A stretch of DNA of 64,000 bases from Prinia subflava. Lineage: Eukaryota > Chordata > Aves > Passeriformes > Cisticolidae. The stretch covers positions 63,125,985-63,189,984 of the forward strand of contig NC_086248.1 in the NCBI RefSeq assembly GCF_021018805.1, in the 5' to 3' direction. This document shows, in pieces, positions 35,076 through 47,428 of this stretch. The notes beneath the pieces are model-generated. The model did no database searches and was not told the DNA's origin. It saw only the letters and a list, made by a program, of their open reading frames with translations. A program made the position numbers and the translations under genes. Every line of letters starts with the position of its first letter. The stretch's first letter is position 1.

Positions 35076-38000
35076 AAAATAAAAGATAAAAAGCTATGAT
35101 ATTGATTTTGTCTAGTGCAGCAGGAGAAAGATGAGATTAGACAAAACCCTGGATCGACCATGGGGTTCCTCTGTATGAGGAAAAATGAAAAGAGCAGTTG
35201 TGTACATCAGTGATACAGAAAGAGAGTAGAAACACATTGTGACCCAGGATTTCAAAGCTTTAAGTTCAAAGGTATTAGATGCCTCACTCCTATTTAAAGC
35301 AAGGTCAAGTGATTAAACACTTCAAGAATTTTATCTTGAGAGATATCCAACAGGAAGGCTACATGTATTTGAGGTGATAAGAGATACATTTATTCCAAAG
35401 GCAGTCCTAGTTATTTTGATTTGATCAAGTCCCAGACAGACAGGTCTAAATAATGATTCAGCTTCTCAAATCAGGACTAAACCAGCAATTTTCATGCTGC
35501 AGGGGTGTTAGTTGCTTGATTGCTACAGACAGATACAATAGATGTTCTTCAGTTCCCACACTGTCCTTTGAGATGAACAAGGAACAAAGTTTTTGCTGTA
35601 AGCTGGGGCCTAACTTTCTTAATACATTTTAAAAAAATTCCAATTCCAAAACTTGGACCTATCCCAGGTGCCACTGATGATTCCAGAGAAATCTCCAAAT
35701 ATTTTTTTGGCTGAGAAAACACTCAACACCAATGAAATGTCTGGGAGAAGGTGCTGAAGTCCTATGCCCATACTAAGCCAGGTACATAATAAAAGACATC
35801 ATTATAGCTCTTTTATTCAGTAAAGGATTAGCCTAGAAATACCTGCTGTACATACACATGAGTTTGTCTTGAACTGTCTCCATGTCCAGTGACTCTTGGA
35901 TTTAATAATGGATGATTCAGCCAAATCTGACTGAGGAATGGAGAAAGAGAATATTTCATAAATTAAGTGGGCCTGAAGGATGTATTCCATTATTGAGTTA
36001 TACCGTGGTAGAGATTCTGACAATATACACACATAGCCCTTAAAAAAGCTCCAGCAGCAAGAACCTCTGTTAAAGCTCCCACCATATAGCTCTTGAAGCA
36101 AAAGAAAGAATACCAAATATATCAGTAGAATGAATTTTACAGATTTATTATTCCCAGGATTACTTACTTCTTTTGCTATTCCATGGCATCATTTGTACTT
36201 TAATATCTGTAGGCTTTCCTCTCTGTAAGGGTGGCAGGACATTAATTCTAGGCAGACCATAGAACATTTCCTTTGAGAGGCAGTTAAATATTTTTTCAGA
36301 TTAAACATTAATCATGAACTCTGACACTTATTTCAGTGGAAAAATATTTTTCCTGTTTCTTACATCCCACTTTCTCCCTTCAAAGTAAAGAAAATCTGCT
36401 ATCTTGTATATCAGGTCTGAAGTAAGACATACACTGATGAATCTGCAATAACATTAAATATGAATTTCTATCCCTGTATGTTCCAGTTTAAACATTTACT
36501 TATAGGTCATTTATCAAGAAAAGAACAACAGTCCATTTCCAGATTTAGTGAAACAGACTGTATAACCCAAAGTTGGCAAAATAAGATCAAATCTTCGTTC
36601 TTTAATAGTCAAAAAAGAAAATCCCCTTGGACTACTAATATGAAAGTAACACTGGGGTGAACAGCTTGCCTTTTCCTCCACGTCATGTCCTGTCTGTGGT
36701 CTTCTAGCAGTCAATGAATAATAACATAAATTTTAAAGCAAACTGAAACCAGTTTTGCTCTTAGTTTTTGTAATGCCTCATTCATGTTAATGAGGACTCA
36801 ACATTCTTGCTCTTTATTGACACACACAAAATAAGACTCCTCTACTTGTCATTTTGAACATCTATCTTGAGTCATTAAAAAGGTGATTTGAAAGTTTCCT
36901 GGGCCACCCATCCATCCCTGCCTGCAGGGCAGGTCTCTGATTTCAGGAGCATTCCATTAACAGGGAACATGCAATCAGTACTCCCTACTAGGTGTTTACA
37001 GGTCATGATTCAAAAAAAAAAATTCAAGGAAGACAATATCCTTAAATAACAATAAATATTTAATCTTTCAAGGCTACTGGAAATTACAGTTCTTCAAATA
37101 TCTCAAATATGACAAATATTTTTAAACCATGTGAGCAGAAGTTCAGCTATTCAGAACAAAACCACATACACTAACATATCTCCCAAATATTCCTTTTTAA
37201 GCACCGAACTGGGATGTGCTAGTTCTGGATCATTTGTTGAGCACATCAACTGTTGGCAGGAAACCAAAGATGATAGCATTTTACACATTTTTAAGTAAAT
37301 GTTTGTTCTTTTTTTAGTTTGCTTAAATTAGAGGAAAGGATTTCCAGTAAAAAATATTCTGTTTATTAAACTGAAAGAATTGTAGGATTAGTTGCAACTA
37401 CAGATAAACTGTACTGAAGTGCCTTTTCGTACCTCTCAAGCACACTTTCCTGAGAAGAGGTTTGTTACCTTCAACTTTTTGAGGATAGAGCCATATGGTC
37501 CTACCACTCCCAGACTGGAAATCCTGGCTGCAATCTCTCATTTACTACTCATGTTCAACTGACAGACCCAACTGTGTTTGTCATCAATATGCCTTTTCTT
37601 CCAAGAGCCTGCAACAGCAGATGAATTGAAGTGACCCCAAGCCAGCTTCTCCAAAACAAACCATTATTCACTCAAACACAGAGTAAAGGGCTTAGGCTTA
37701 AGCAAACAAAAGACCTTTACCTCAGCTTTCATCTTTCAGTCCCAGCCTCAGTAAATTCAGCTTTATCCTGCTACTTCTACCTTCAGGTTAGGTGGGAGTA
37801 GGTGAGACTGTTTGTTTTGTTTCAGCTTGCTTATGTGTGCCTGGGAGTCAGTCACCATCTCCCCCCTGTACAGCTGCTGACAGCCCACTTCACCTCCTTT
37901 CTTCCCTTGAATCAGCATCTGAAAACTTTTAATGCCCTGCTTGGGTCTAAAAAGGTCAAACTTGCTCACCAATTTGATGCCTGGCAGAGGCAATTTCCTA

Positions 38001-39150
38001 TTCAGAACTTTTCGGCCAGTTTCCAAGAGAACTTCAGACACTTTCCTTAGTATCTATCATTATTTTCATTCATGTGGTTTTCACTTTGCAGTCAGGAAAG
38101 ACAGTAACAATTAGGGAAACTGAGATGCATAAGGTATTTGTTAAAAATATACCTAAGCTTCCAAAACTTCCAAAGCAGTAGAAGACTTTAGTGGAGGTGA
38201 CAGCCTCATATCCAGTGAGAGTTACAGGGTTTAATTGGTCACAACAAAATAGTATTTCTTTTTCTTCACTATCTTAAAATGTATCTGTTTATTAGGTTGT
38301 TCGACATCCTGTCATTTTTGATTCACCCTGAAACGTGTTCTGTGATTTCAGTAATAATGGTTGTAACTAATAGATTATAAGTGACTTTTCTATAAAATAT
38401 AGAGTAAAATGATTCTAAAAGTAAGTGGAGCTGGACTACTTTTGAGATGCATACTACCTTGGCACTCTTTGGGACAAAAAGAGGTGGAATTCATCCCTAC
38501 TTACCAACATCTCTGAGCTTCAGCTGCTAAGAGCACCTCTTCAGTCTTCTCCACTCTGTTATACATTATAGGCTTCACCTGCTGAATCTGCAAGAGAATC
38601 CAAACAAAATACCAAGATTCTCACGTGAGCTCTGTTTCACTATATGCTGGAGAAGGTACTTGGAAACAGGATATGGAGAATGAAGTCTCTTAAGTGGATG
38701 ATGAATAAGTCTACTGACTGTAGTATGATCCACTTTACACCCAACATTTCTTACTCTGTTCAGTGGCGTAAGGGCAGGTGGCTTGGTATAGCAAGCTTAG
38801 ATACTATTTGCATTACTGGTTTTTGCTATTCAGACAAGAAGTGAGGACACTGTTATCTTCCTAAATCTAAAATACCATCCCTTTCTGTATATTTGCTGGC
38901 CTGTTAGTGCTAAATTGAAGCATCTCACAGTCAGTAGAGGACTAGAACTGTCCAGTTATGCAAGCTTTCCATTTCCTTCATTTTGTGAAGTTACAGCAGA
39001 TCCATGATGAGTTTGGCTGCTGCAAAGCCAGCTGAGCAGGCAGTAAACTGTTTACAAAATATACATTGTTTGAAGAGTTTGGAAAGCTGCTAATACTTAA
39101 TTCACAGCAAGCTGCAGTTACTTTCATCACATTTATTATTCACCATTTCA

Positions 39151-39191
39151 TATTTACTAAACTATTATTTACTATTTAGTATTTACTAAAT
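39151..39191. repeat. TATTTACTAAA imperfect repeats
   Basis: Overlapping copies of TATTTACTAAA, TATTTACTATT and TATTTACTAAA in an A/T-rich context; low complexity. Confidence 0.6.
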
Positions 39192-40242
39192 TCTGTTGTG
39201 AAATGTGTTACAAGGAGAATTTTAAACTTCTTTCTCACTGCTATGCATCATTTGATTATCACAATCCAGTGCACTTTGTGGGCTTTCTCCCACTCTAACA
39301 CCACTTTCAGACACTAAAGAGAACAGCTCCGGGGAGTGCACTCTTCTAGTGGGCGTCCTGAGAGCAGCCCTAGTGATTAAAATCTCTTCCACACATCCAG
39401 TGGGAGAAGAGGGCAGAGCAGCAGAAACCACCACTGCAAGCACCAGATCAGGCTGAGAAGAAATCTTGTTTGCAGGTATTCATTTAGTAATGTGGCTGCC
39501 TCAAAGAGAGATGTTCTTCCCAAAACTCCCACCAGAGAAAGATGCATTGAAAGCCACTCAGGAGTTCAATAATGACCACATAACAACGTCCTCCTTTGTA
39601 TTGCTTTGGTGCAACCTGCAGATGTGACAGGTGTCAACATGCAGGGCACTGTCCTGGTGAAGTGCTGCATGATAACATCAGACTCCCCAGAAAGACTTCT
39701 GAATGAAAGTGGCCATAGGGCGCATTATTACACTATTTGGGCAGCTTTGGTGTTGGACTTGGGTTATTTTGTTCTGTCTTCATCTATTAAACAGAATATC
39801 CCATGATGTTTGATGTTCAGTGAGAGGAAGGAAAAACATTCTATTGGTTTACATTTGTTAATTGGACCTCATAATGGATAAAGATCAGCTGTATAATGGT
39901 AAAATTATGTAAATTATGGATATTTCACAAAAAAATTATTCTTAGCACTACAGTTTAATGTCCAGACACTTGCACTGCAACATTAAGCTGAACTAATTTG
40001 TGCATTTGATGCAAAGTTTTTAAAAATCTATATATAGTATTTGTTTGTGTTCCTAACCAGTCTTTGCCAGGAGAAACAGACAGCTTAAACTGTGAAAGTA
40101 TAAGTTATTCCTATGGTTAAATAAAATATTATTGGTCTTATCATACAATGCACATCAATTATTAGTATGCACCATACCACTGCAGTAAGAACTGTGAAGG
40201 CCATAGCACCCATGCTAAAACCGGGTTGATAGAGTTTGAATA

Positions 40243-40289
40243 AAACAAACAAACAAACAGCCCCCTCCAACAACAACAACAAAAAAAAC
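40243..40289. repeat. compound (CAAA)n/(CAA)n microsatellite
   Basis: Four CAAA units, a short CCCCCTCC spacer, then CAA units running into an A8 stretch. Confidence 0.85.
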
Positions 40290-41999
40290 CCCCACTAAAT
40301 TTCTATTAGAGTTTGGATGTCTGCTTTCAAAGTGCTTTGAAATAGCATGGTGTCACAAACATTATAAGGGTGAAGAAAGTGGAATAGAGCCGTTAGAAAC
40401 AGGAGTGACTGAGTCTATTAGACTGAGAATCAGAGACTTACTACAGATTGCAAGAAGTTTCTACCCCTTCAGTTTAAGGCCTGACATACCCAGCAAGATA
40501 TTCAGATGCACTTTTCTGCATAATTTCTGAGACAAAACAACAACAAAATAACAAAAGTACTAAAAAAACCCTGTACTTGTATTTTCATCTTGCAAAACCT
40601 GAGACTGAGAAAGTTCATAACAGGTGGTTCAAACCTTTCCGTGACATGCTTACTTTCTAAACACGCAGTTTCCTTAAGCATCTGGAGTTATAAATTCTTA
40701 TCCTGAGCTTACCATTGAACTTAAGAGTGTCAGGGCCCATTCCTTGGCCCTGAGGACAATGATGTATTGTGGTTCCCTTCATTCTGTAACTTACTACCAG
40801 GAATGGTCCATGTTCTCTACTAATTCCTGACACTGTCCCTAGAAGTTGCCTGAGAGAGTACAAGTTGGCTGCCCCCAGAAACCCAAAGATTTTATTCTAA
40901 CAATATCTCTGTGCAGAATATTTTCTGCTTGTGCCTGGACCCAAATCTTAGTACCTTTCAGTGTAACACAATAAGCCTAGCCATAAAGTTTGGGATTCAT
41001 TTTACTGGCAAATGCACATTTAACCCAATCTCTTGTTCTTAAATAGGGAAAAGTCTCATTTACTTTGTTAGATGTTTTCCTTTATGAAGGCTATGTGTTT
41101 GGTGTAACAGCTGATCTGCAAGAAGACATTTTGGTACATTGTGAGCGTTAAATTCCTCAGCTATCCACACTGATTGGCTTGAGGGCACGCTGATGCCTTC
41201 CCTATAGAGTGAGTGGAAACATTTAAAACACAATCCCTCTCCTGGGGAATTTGCCAGTGCTTGAGCTGTGCATAAAGCATATACCATATCAACATCTTCA
41301 TGACCATGTCACAGCTGGTCAGTAGTAGCTATCTAACCTGATGTTCAGAAATCCTTAGCCACAGGTTACCACATTTCCTGGGCTGTCCTTCTAGTGTGAT
41401 AACTTCCATACACATCATAAAAGTGCTGATCACAGCAAACAGGAACCCATCATGACTAAAGTGCCCCCATGGACTAACAGTCTTATGTAGAGATCAGCCC
41501 AGAGAGGTCAGTGTAGCTAAATTTTAATCACTCCCACGTTTAGGGATGGGGCGTTGGTTCCCAGCTCTGGCATTTCCAGGTGAACACCAAGGGACACAAT
41601 CAAAGTCTGCTTCAGCCTAAGATGAGAGCAAACAATGACTCCTCACCTTTCACAAATATGAAACTGATGAGCTTCCAGCTCAGGTTCAAATAGTTAACAT
41701 TTCTACTCTGCCAGTCTGCAGAAGCATCTGAATAACAGTCTTAGTAAGGACAAAAAACAGCTTCAGTTCAGCATGAAAGCTTCTCCATTCTTCCTGCTTC
41801 CTCTACAGCTCAGCCATTATTCTCTTAAAAATCCCAGGCCAACTTAAACCAATCCACCTCTCTCTACCACAAGATTTCCTAAGGACCTTCATTAGCTTCT
41901 GTCCAGTAGTTCAATTAATATTTGCTTCCCAGAAAGGACCAGCAGAAAAACTCTCGTACCAGTCGCTTAGATATCTTAGAGTTGTGTTAGAGGCAGATG

Positions 42000-42012
42000 A
42001 AAAAAAAAAAAA
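42000..42012. repeat. A13 homopolymer
   Basis: Thirteen uninterrupted A followed by CAAACC. Confidence 0.8.
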
Positions 42013-42941
42013 CAAACCTGTTATAGGTCACAGGATGAGAATTTTTTTATATTCTATTTATACATAATCACCTTTGCATGTTGAGATACAGTGAAGTCCT
42101 TACTTCCAGCTTTTTGAAAAAATCCATTAATCATCACAGCCCTTCAAGAGTGCTCATTGCTTTCTGGGCTGGCATATCAAAGAGCTCATGAAATGGTCTG
42201 AATCACCCAGCATTTACACTTCATCGTGTCATGTCCAGCTTCATCGGAGATGAACTTGCCTGGGGACAACATTTTCTAAAGAAATGTGGCATATTTGCAT
42301 TGCCAGTTCACTGCAGAGGATTAGCATGTCAAGACAAGGGTGGTGAATAGGCACAGATGAAAACCAGAGAAAATACAAACACAAGTGTCTTTGTAGTTAA
42401 AGATTTTCTGACCCCAACCTTACCACTATAGCTAAAGTCAAATGAAGGAGACTGAACTGATTTAATCATACTCAGAAATGTTCCAGTCTTAGATATCAAT
42501 CATAAGAGAGAAACCCAGGCAGTAACTCAAATTTTAGCAGTGCTACTGGGAACCCAAGCAGATAACAGAACAGTCTATTCTGAATTTAAAATCTATGGCT
42601 ATTAATGAAAACAAACATATCTGCTGTTTCATTATCTATCTTCCAAATGATATAAACAGCATGTTAGGAAGTAATAGCCAATTTCCTGCTGGAAAGAGTT
42701 TACGCAGTTCACAAGGAAACAGAGTGAAGGACATCCATTCAAAAGTAGAATTTGCAGAATTTGTTCACAAATACTAACAATGCATTTGTAAAACATTGAG
42801 GTTTTATATGTAATTTTTAACATGTAATTGTAATGTATTTGTTTTTGAAAAAAAATCCATTAAATAAGCTTAAAAGACAATCATGATTATTTGGCAAATG
42901 AAATGTGAACTTCAGTGGTCTTAAAGGTGCACAAATGTCTG

Positions 42942-42990
42942 AACAACAAACAACAACAACAAACAACAACAACAACAATAATAATAATAC
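42942..42990. repeat. compound (CAA)n/(TAA)n microsatellite
   Basis: Roughly ten CAA units with two CAAA interruptions, passing into four TAA units. It is the largest triplet microsatellite in the window. Confidence 0.9.
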
Positions 42991-45442
42991 AAAAATACTG
43001 TGTATAGTGAATAAAAGGGAGAGGTCATATTTGTCTGTGAGCTGAACTGTCACCAGATAACTGTAACCTTTCATCACAACTGTCCTAAATATGGTACCTC
43101 TTTGAAATATATCACAAGCCTGGTTCCAGATATTTCTAGTCTTTTTCTAGTTTATTTCCCTTTTAACTGTCAGTCTGTTGCAAAAGCTGAAAGAACCATC
43201 CCCTGAAGTCTTTTTCTTTTACTATCAGATACATAAAGGACAAGTAGCCCGAGGCTCAATATTTTTCAGGCTTTTAAATATTTTTTTCCTCACTGTAGAA
43301 TGAGCATGTGTCATTTCTGCAGCAATTCAGAAGCAAATGGTCCCAAGTTCAAACTGTGACTTTTTAGATTAGATCTGTCAGAAAAAAAATTGTTGAGATA
43401 AAATTGAATTCATTTGCCATAGATGTCAAACCAAACTGACAGAAATAAGGATTCATTTACGAAGGAAAAACAAATTCTAGGGAACCAAAAATCCCAGACT
43501 TGGCAATGTGTGAAGTGAAAGATCTTTATTTACAGCCCATACACCCGACTATTTTGTTCAGTGACAAAGTATCACAGGGATTATCCAAAAAGCAATCAGA
43601 CAGGTGGACTGTTCCTAAATGCTGGTTTCTCTTTTTACACTACACCATCAGTCAGCAGAGGGAGAACAGAAACACAGAGCCAAGAACAAAACAACCATTA
43701 AGGGCCAGCTATAATACATGAGCAGCTCCTTCTCAAATTCATGGCTTTAGTTCTGTGGTCAGTGTTTTGAGCACCAGTCATGAATTAATAAACATCTCTG
43801 GCTCCAGCTGCCTCACAGCACAGATCCTTCTGTAGTATTTAACCGAGAGAGGAGATGTGGTAGAGAACATGGAATGGTTTCCAATAACTGGACACAAGCA
43901 AGGACAACTGTGTTCTTCTGTTAATTAAATGTCAGAGAACAGTGAATAATTTAACAAGAAGTATTTGTTTGACAGGTCTGTTCTTTTACAGATTGCCTTC
44001 TTGAGAACAGTTATGTCCTCCTAAAATTCATTTTGTTTCAAAGGATGGAAGGACCATGAATAATTCAGCCCATTCATTCATTATGTTACTACTAAAATAT
44101 GAATTATCTTTTCTCAAGTTTATTTGTTGGATTAAGGCAAATGGAATAAGTATGCAACTTCTTCCCATATAAAAGTTTTTATGCATTAAAATTTTAGGTA
44201 CAAATGTCTTGAGACATATCAAGCATAGGATTTTAAGTATACATCATTGTGGAACTGAAAACTTTGAAAGCAGGAGAGCTACCAAAATTTACAATCAGCT
44301 TGGAAAAATCAGCCATCTATAGCAAAAATTATATCTTACAGTGTATAAAATTTTGAAAATTGCCAAGATTATTCAGTATTTTCTCATTTTTATAGCCTGT
44401 GTACCTGCTTATTTTACATTCCCTGCTGCATATCCAGTTTTCTCTTGCTGTTTTGATGTACTTGGCACCATGCAGAAGCTGTGAGAGGAAAATAAATAGT
44501 ATGTTTTAAGAATGGGCTTTTGTGACTGTAATACTAAAAAAACATCATTGGGGCAGGTCAAGTACTTCTTAATTTGCTCAGTTAACCATATAGCTGTGAG
44601 AATAGCTATTCTAATAATATCATAGATACTGTTGTAACCCAGGCCACTGCAAGCTAAATTACATGGCTGAGCCTCAGAAAAACATGCAGCTAAAAGGAGC
44701 CAGAGGTTCACTGTGCTTATTCCACCACTTTTAGTATACTAAAAGAACACTGAGATATGTGCTCATGAAATCTTAAGGCAAAGTGTTATTTATATTTCCA
44801 TACTGACTAGGATGATGTTTACTGATACAAGTTCATTGCACTACTTAAGGTTAAAAATTAATATGAAAAAATAAAGGTACATATAAGTACCCAGTCAGCA
44901 CTTATCTTAACCTGTAAGGTTCATAAAAGACGAAGATCATTAAATTAGATGTGGGATAATGAAGTAGGAGACCATAGTCTATTCTGCAGGGAAAAATCAA
45001 GAGAAAATACTTGAATGAGTGTGCATCCAATGGCTTCAAGGAAAGGTATAATTAGAAGTGGTAAAGTGAACATAAATATTCTATACAATCATCTGACTGA
45101 CAACAGCACGAGCCAGCAGGAAGCATTTCAATCTAATTGACCCCTTCCCCCTCTGCCTGAAAAGCAGATTTGGGCCTAATACAAAAGATTTCTGAAAACT
45201 TTGACATGGACTGCTACTACACATTTGAAGGTATTTATACAGCAGAGCCTGCTTGTGCTACCAGAGTTAATGTCATATTTTTCTATCTTAGGTCCCCACT
45301 CACAGGGCTTTCCTAGTGACCATAGAATCAGGTTAAAGGCTCAGCCTTGACAAACAAAGATTTCTGAGAGAGATTTTCTGAAACACAAAGGGCATTCAGA
45401 CACTGGTGGATTTTGGTTAGATTTGCACAAATAACCACCCAT

Positions 45443-45456
45443 TTTGCATATGCAAA
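45443..45456. promoter_or_regulatory. palindromic POU-factor site
   Basis: TTTGCATATGCAAA is a perfect 14-bp palindrome. Its core TGCATATGCA matches the centre of the MORE dimer site for Oct/POU factors (ATGCATATGCAT), and its right side reads ATGCAAAT, the classic octamer. This is a motif match only; binding is inferred. Confidence 0.35.
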
Positions 45457-45531
45457 TCTCTATCTCAGCTGCTTTTTCCTCATGTATTCCCTCTTTCATT
45501 TATTAGGAGCAGAATATTAATTTCAAAAATG

Positions 45532-45548
45532 CAACAACAACAACAAAA
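45532..45548. repeat. (CAA)n microsatellite
   Basis: Five CAA units. Confidence 0.8.
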
Positions 45549-46040
45549 CAGGTAAGCAAACAAGAATAATTTTTTGTTTGTCTATTTCACTATAAGCCCA
45601 CATTGTCTGAATTTTTTTTCTCAGTTTTCTCTTCACCCTTCTTTTTGTAGAATGAGAGTTGAAGGATAATGGAAACAAAGGTCACTTTGAAAAATGAGAA
45701 AATTTGTTGACTATGAAGCATTCTGCTGACTTAGAAGCAAGTCAGTATATGGGTGATGAGTCACATTGAGTAAGTGGTGCTTGCATTAGTGGCATGGATA
45801 CACACAACACAGAAGTGAAAGTGCTGTAAAGGCTGATGTTTAAACAGAAACAAAAACCTGTAAAGAAAGAAGCATGTGATCTGTGAAGGCAGAAGCTAGG
45901 AGCTGGTAAAAAGTGGAGTGCTCATGATTCTTTTTTCTCTTTCTTTGCTTTGAATGGAAACGTGCAAGCAAACCCAGACTGAGAAACAAACCTGGGAACC
46001 TGAAAACATTTTTCTCTCCCACAATACAGACTTAATTTTC

Positions 46041-46080
46041 TAGATAGACAGATAGATAGATATAGAAACAGAGATAGAGA
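46041..46080. repeat. (GATA)n-type microsatellite
   Basis: Imperfect AGATAGAC/GATAGATA run with a decayed right side. Confidence 0.8.
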
Positions 46081-47403
46081 TTATTTTATAGTTATATAAG
46101 GAAGAACTGTTCTAATCTTTACAAATATAATACTTAAAGGATCTCACTTTCTTTGCTTGCTCAGATTTACAGCCTCAAACAAATCAGAGCAAAGGTCCAT
46201 ACAAAGAATTTACTTCAGTGGTTTTTTTATATGTAAAACCACTTCTTTCTACATGTTCTTCATTTTAATAACCAGTTTAACCAGTTTTAGTGTCCCTTTT
46301 AGCTTTTTTTTTTGGTAACATATTAATATTTACATATATTAATAATATTTTCTATACAGTGATCAGATTCACCAGTGCCCAGATACGATTGGGGAGCTAT
46401 CTTGACAACTTGCTTGGAACCAACACTTCCTCTTGCCTTCCATTAAGTTTTTGGGGGAAAAGAAGGGACATGATTAAAGTTCTGTGCTTCAGAGCATTAT
46501 GCTATGGACTTGCATGCAATATACATGGCCTTAAAGGAACTCAGTAACAACAAAGTGAGACTACTAAGTTGTTTCTTTCTTTATGTAAGAACCATATTCA
46601 TATATTAACTACTGGCAAAATATGAATGCCTAAAAGGCCTCTGTGTGACACTAGGCTTACTGGTGGGATGACTGAGATACAGCAGTCTAAGATTTATCTA
46701 CCTAAATGAAGTAGACAGATAATGGGTAAAAAAAAGCTAGAAGACAGAGAGGTGTCTCCTGTCAGGGAGCTGGAATGTACAGCTTGTGACAAGCAGGTCT
46801 GTAGCTTCCCTAGGTGCTCAGTTGACTGTCAAAGGCTAGAGCAGCTGCTCAGCATATGACCTGATGCCTCAAGTGCCTAGGAATGAGCCTCCCTGCTTCT
46901 TCTGTGCGATCCAGAAAAGGGACACCCGGGAGACAGCTTTGACAGGCAGTAGCCTTCCTGCAGGATTACACAAGGGGATGACAGTAGGAACGGTCCAATC
47001 AGCTGAACTGTCTCCTGTGCTTCTGTCTAAAAGTAACTAGAAGAAAATAGCAACTGAAAGAGACCTAAATACAGTAGGTATTTCTGAAGTAGAGCTGTCT
47101 GTCCCAAGTCAGAAGAAATAAAATAGCTTATTACTAATATGTGCAACTGAGAAATTATAGTTGAGTCAGGCTGAGAATGGGATTGAACGTGGATATAAAA
47201 GTACCTTGGGAAGAGGAGTGGGGAGCAGACAGTGCTCAAACAGAGAAGGATTGGAACAATGAGATTGGAATCATTCATATTTAGAAAGCACTGACAAGCT
47301 AGTCCGTTCTTCCTGCAGCAGTTCACATCTCTGTAAGTGACAGAAGGGGTCCAAGTCCACTCATTCCTCTACTGTCAGACAACATGATGGTAGAAAACCA
47401 CTA

Positions 47404-47428
47404 GAAAAAGAAAGAAAGAAAGAAAGAA
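47404..47428. repeat. (AAAG)n microsatellite
   Basis: Five to six AAAG units. Confidence 0.9.

Larger units (their letters stand above)
35076..45442. other. AT-rich non-coding DNA with microsatellites, no gene seen
   Basis: No recognisable gene. Repeats in the stretch are an ACTAAA/TATTTA-rich run (39151-39191), CAAA and CAA runs (40243-40289), an A13 run (42000-42012) and a CAA/TAA run (42942-42990). The segment 39,230-39,470 is somewhat GC-richer. Open frames here are all shorter than 100 codons. Confidence 0.6.

Noticed and set aside
45321..45350. CATAGAATCAGGTTAAAGG resembling CR1
   Set aside because: Too short and lacks the rest of the CR1 terminal pattern.
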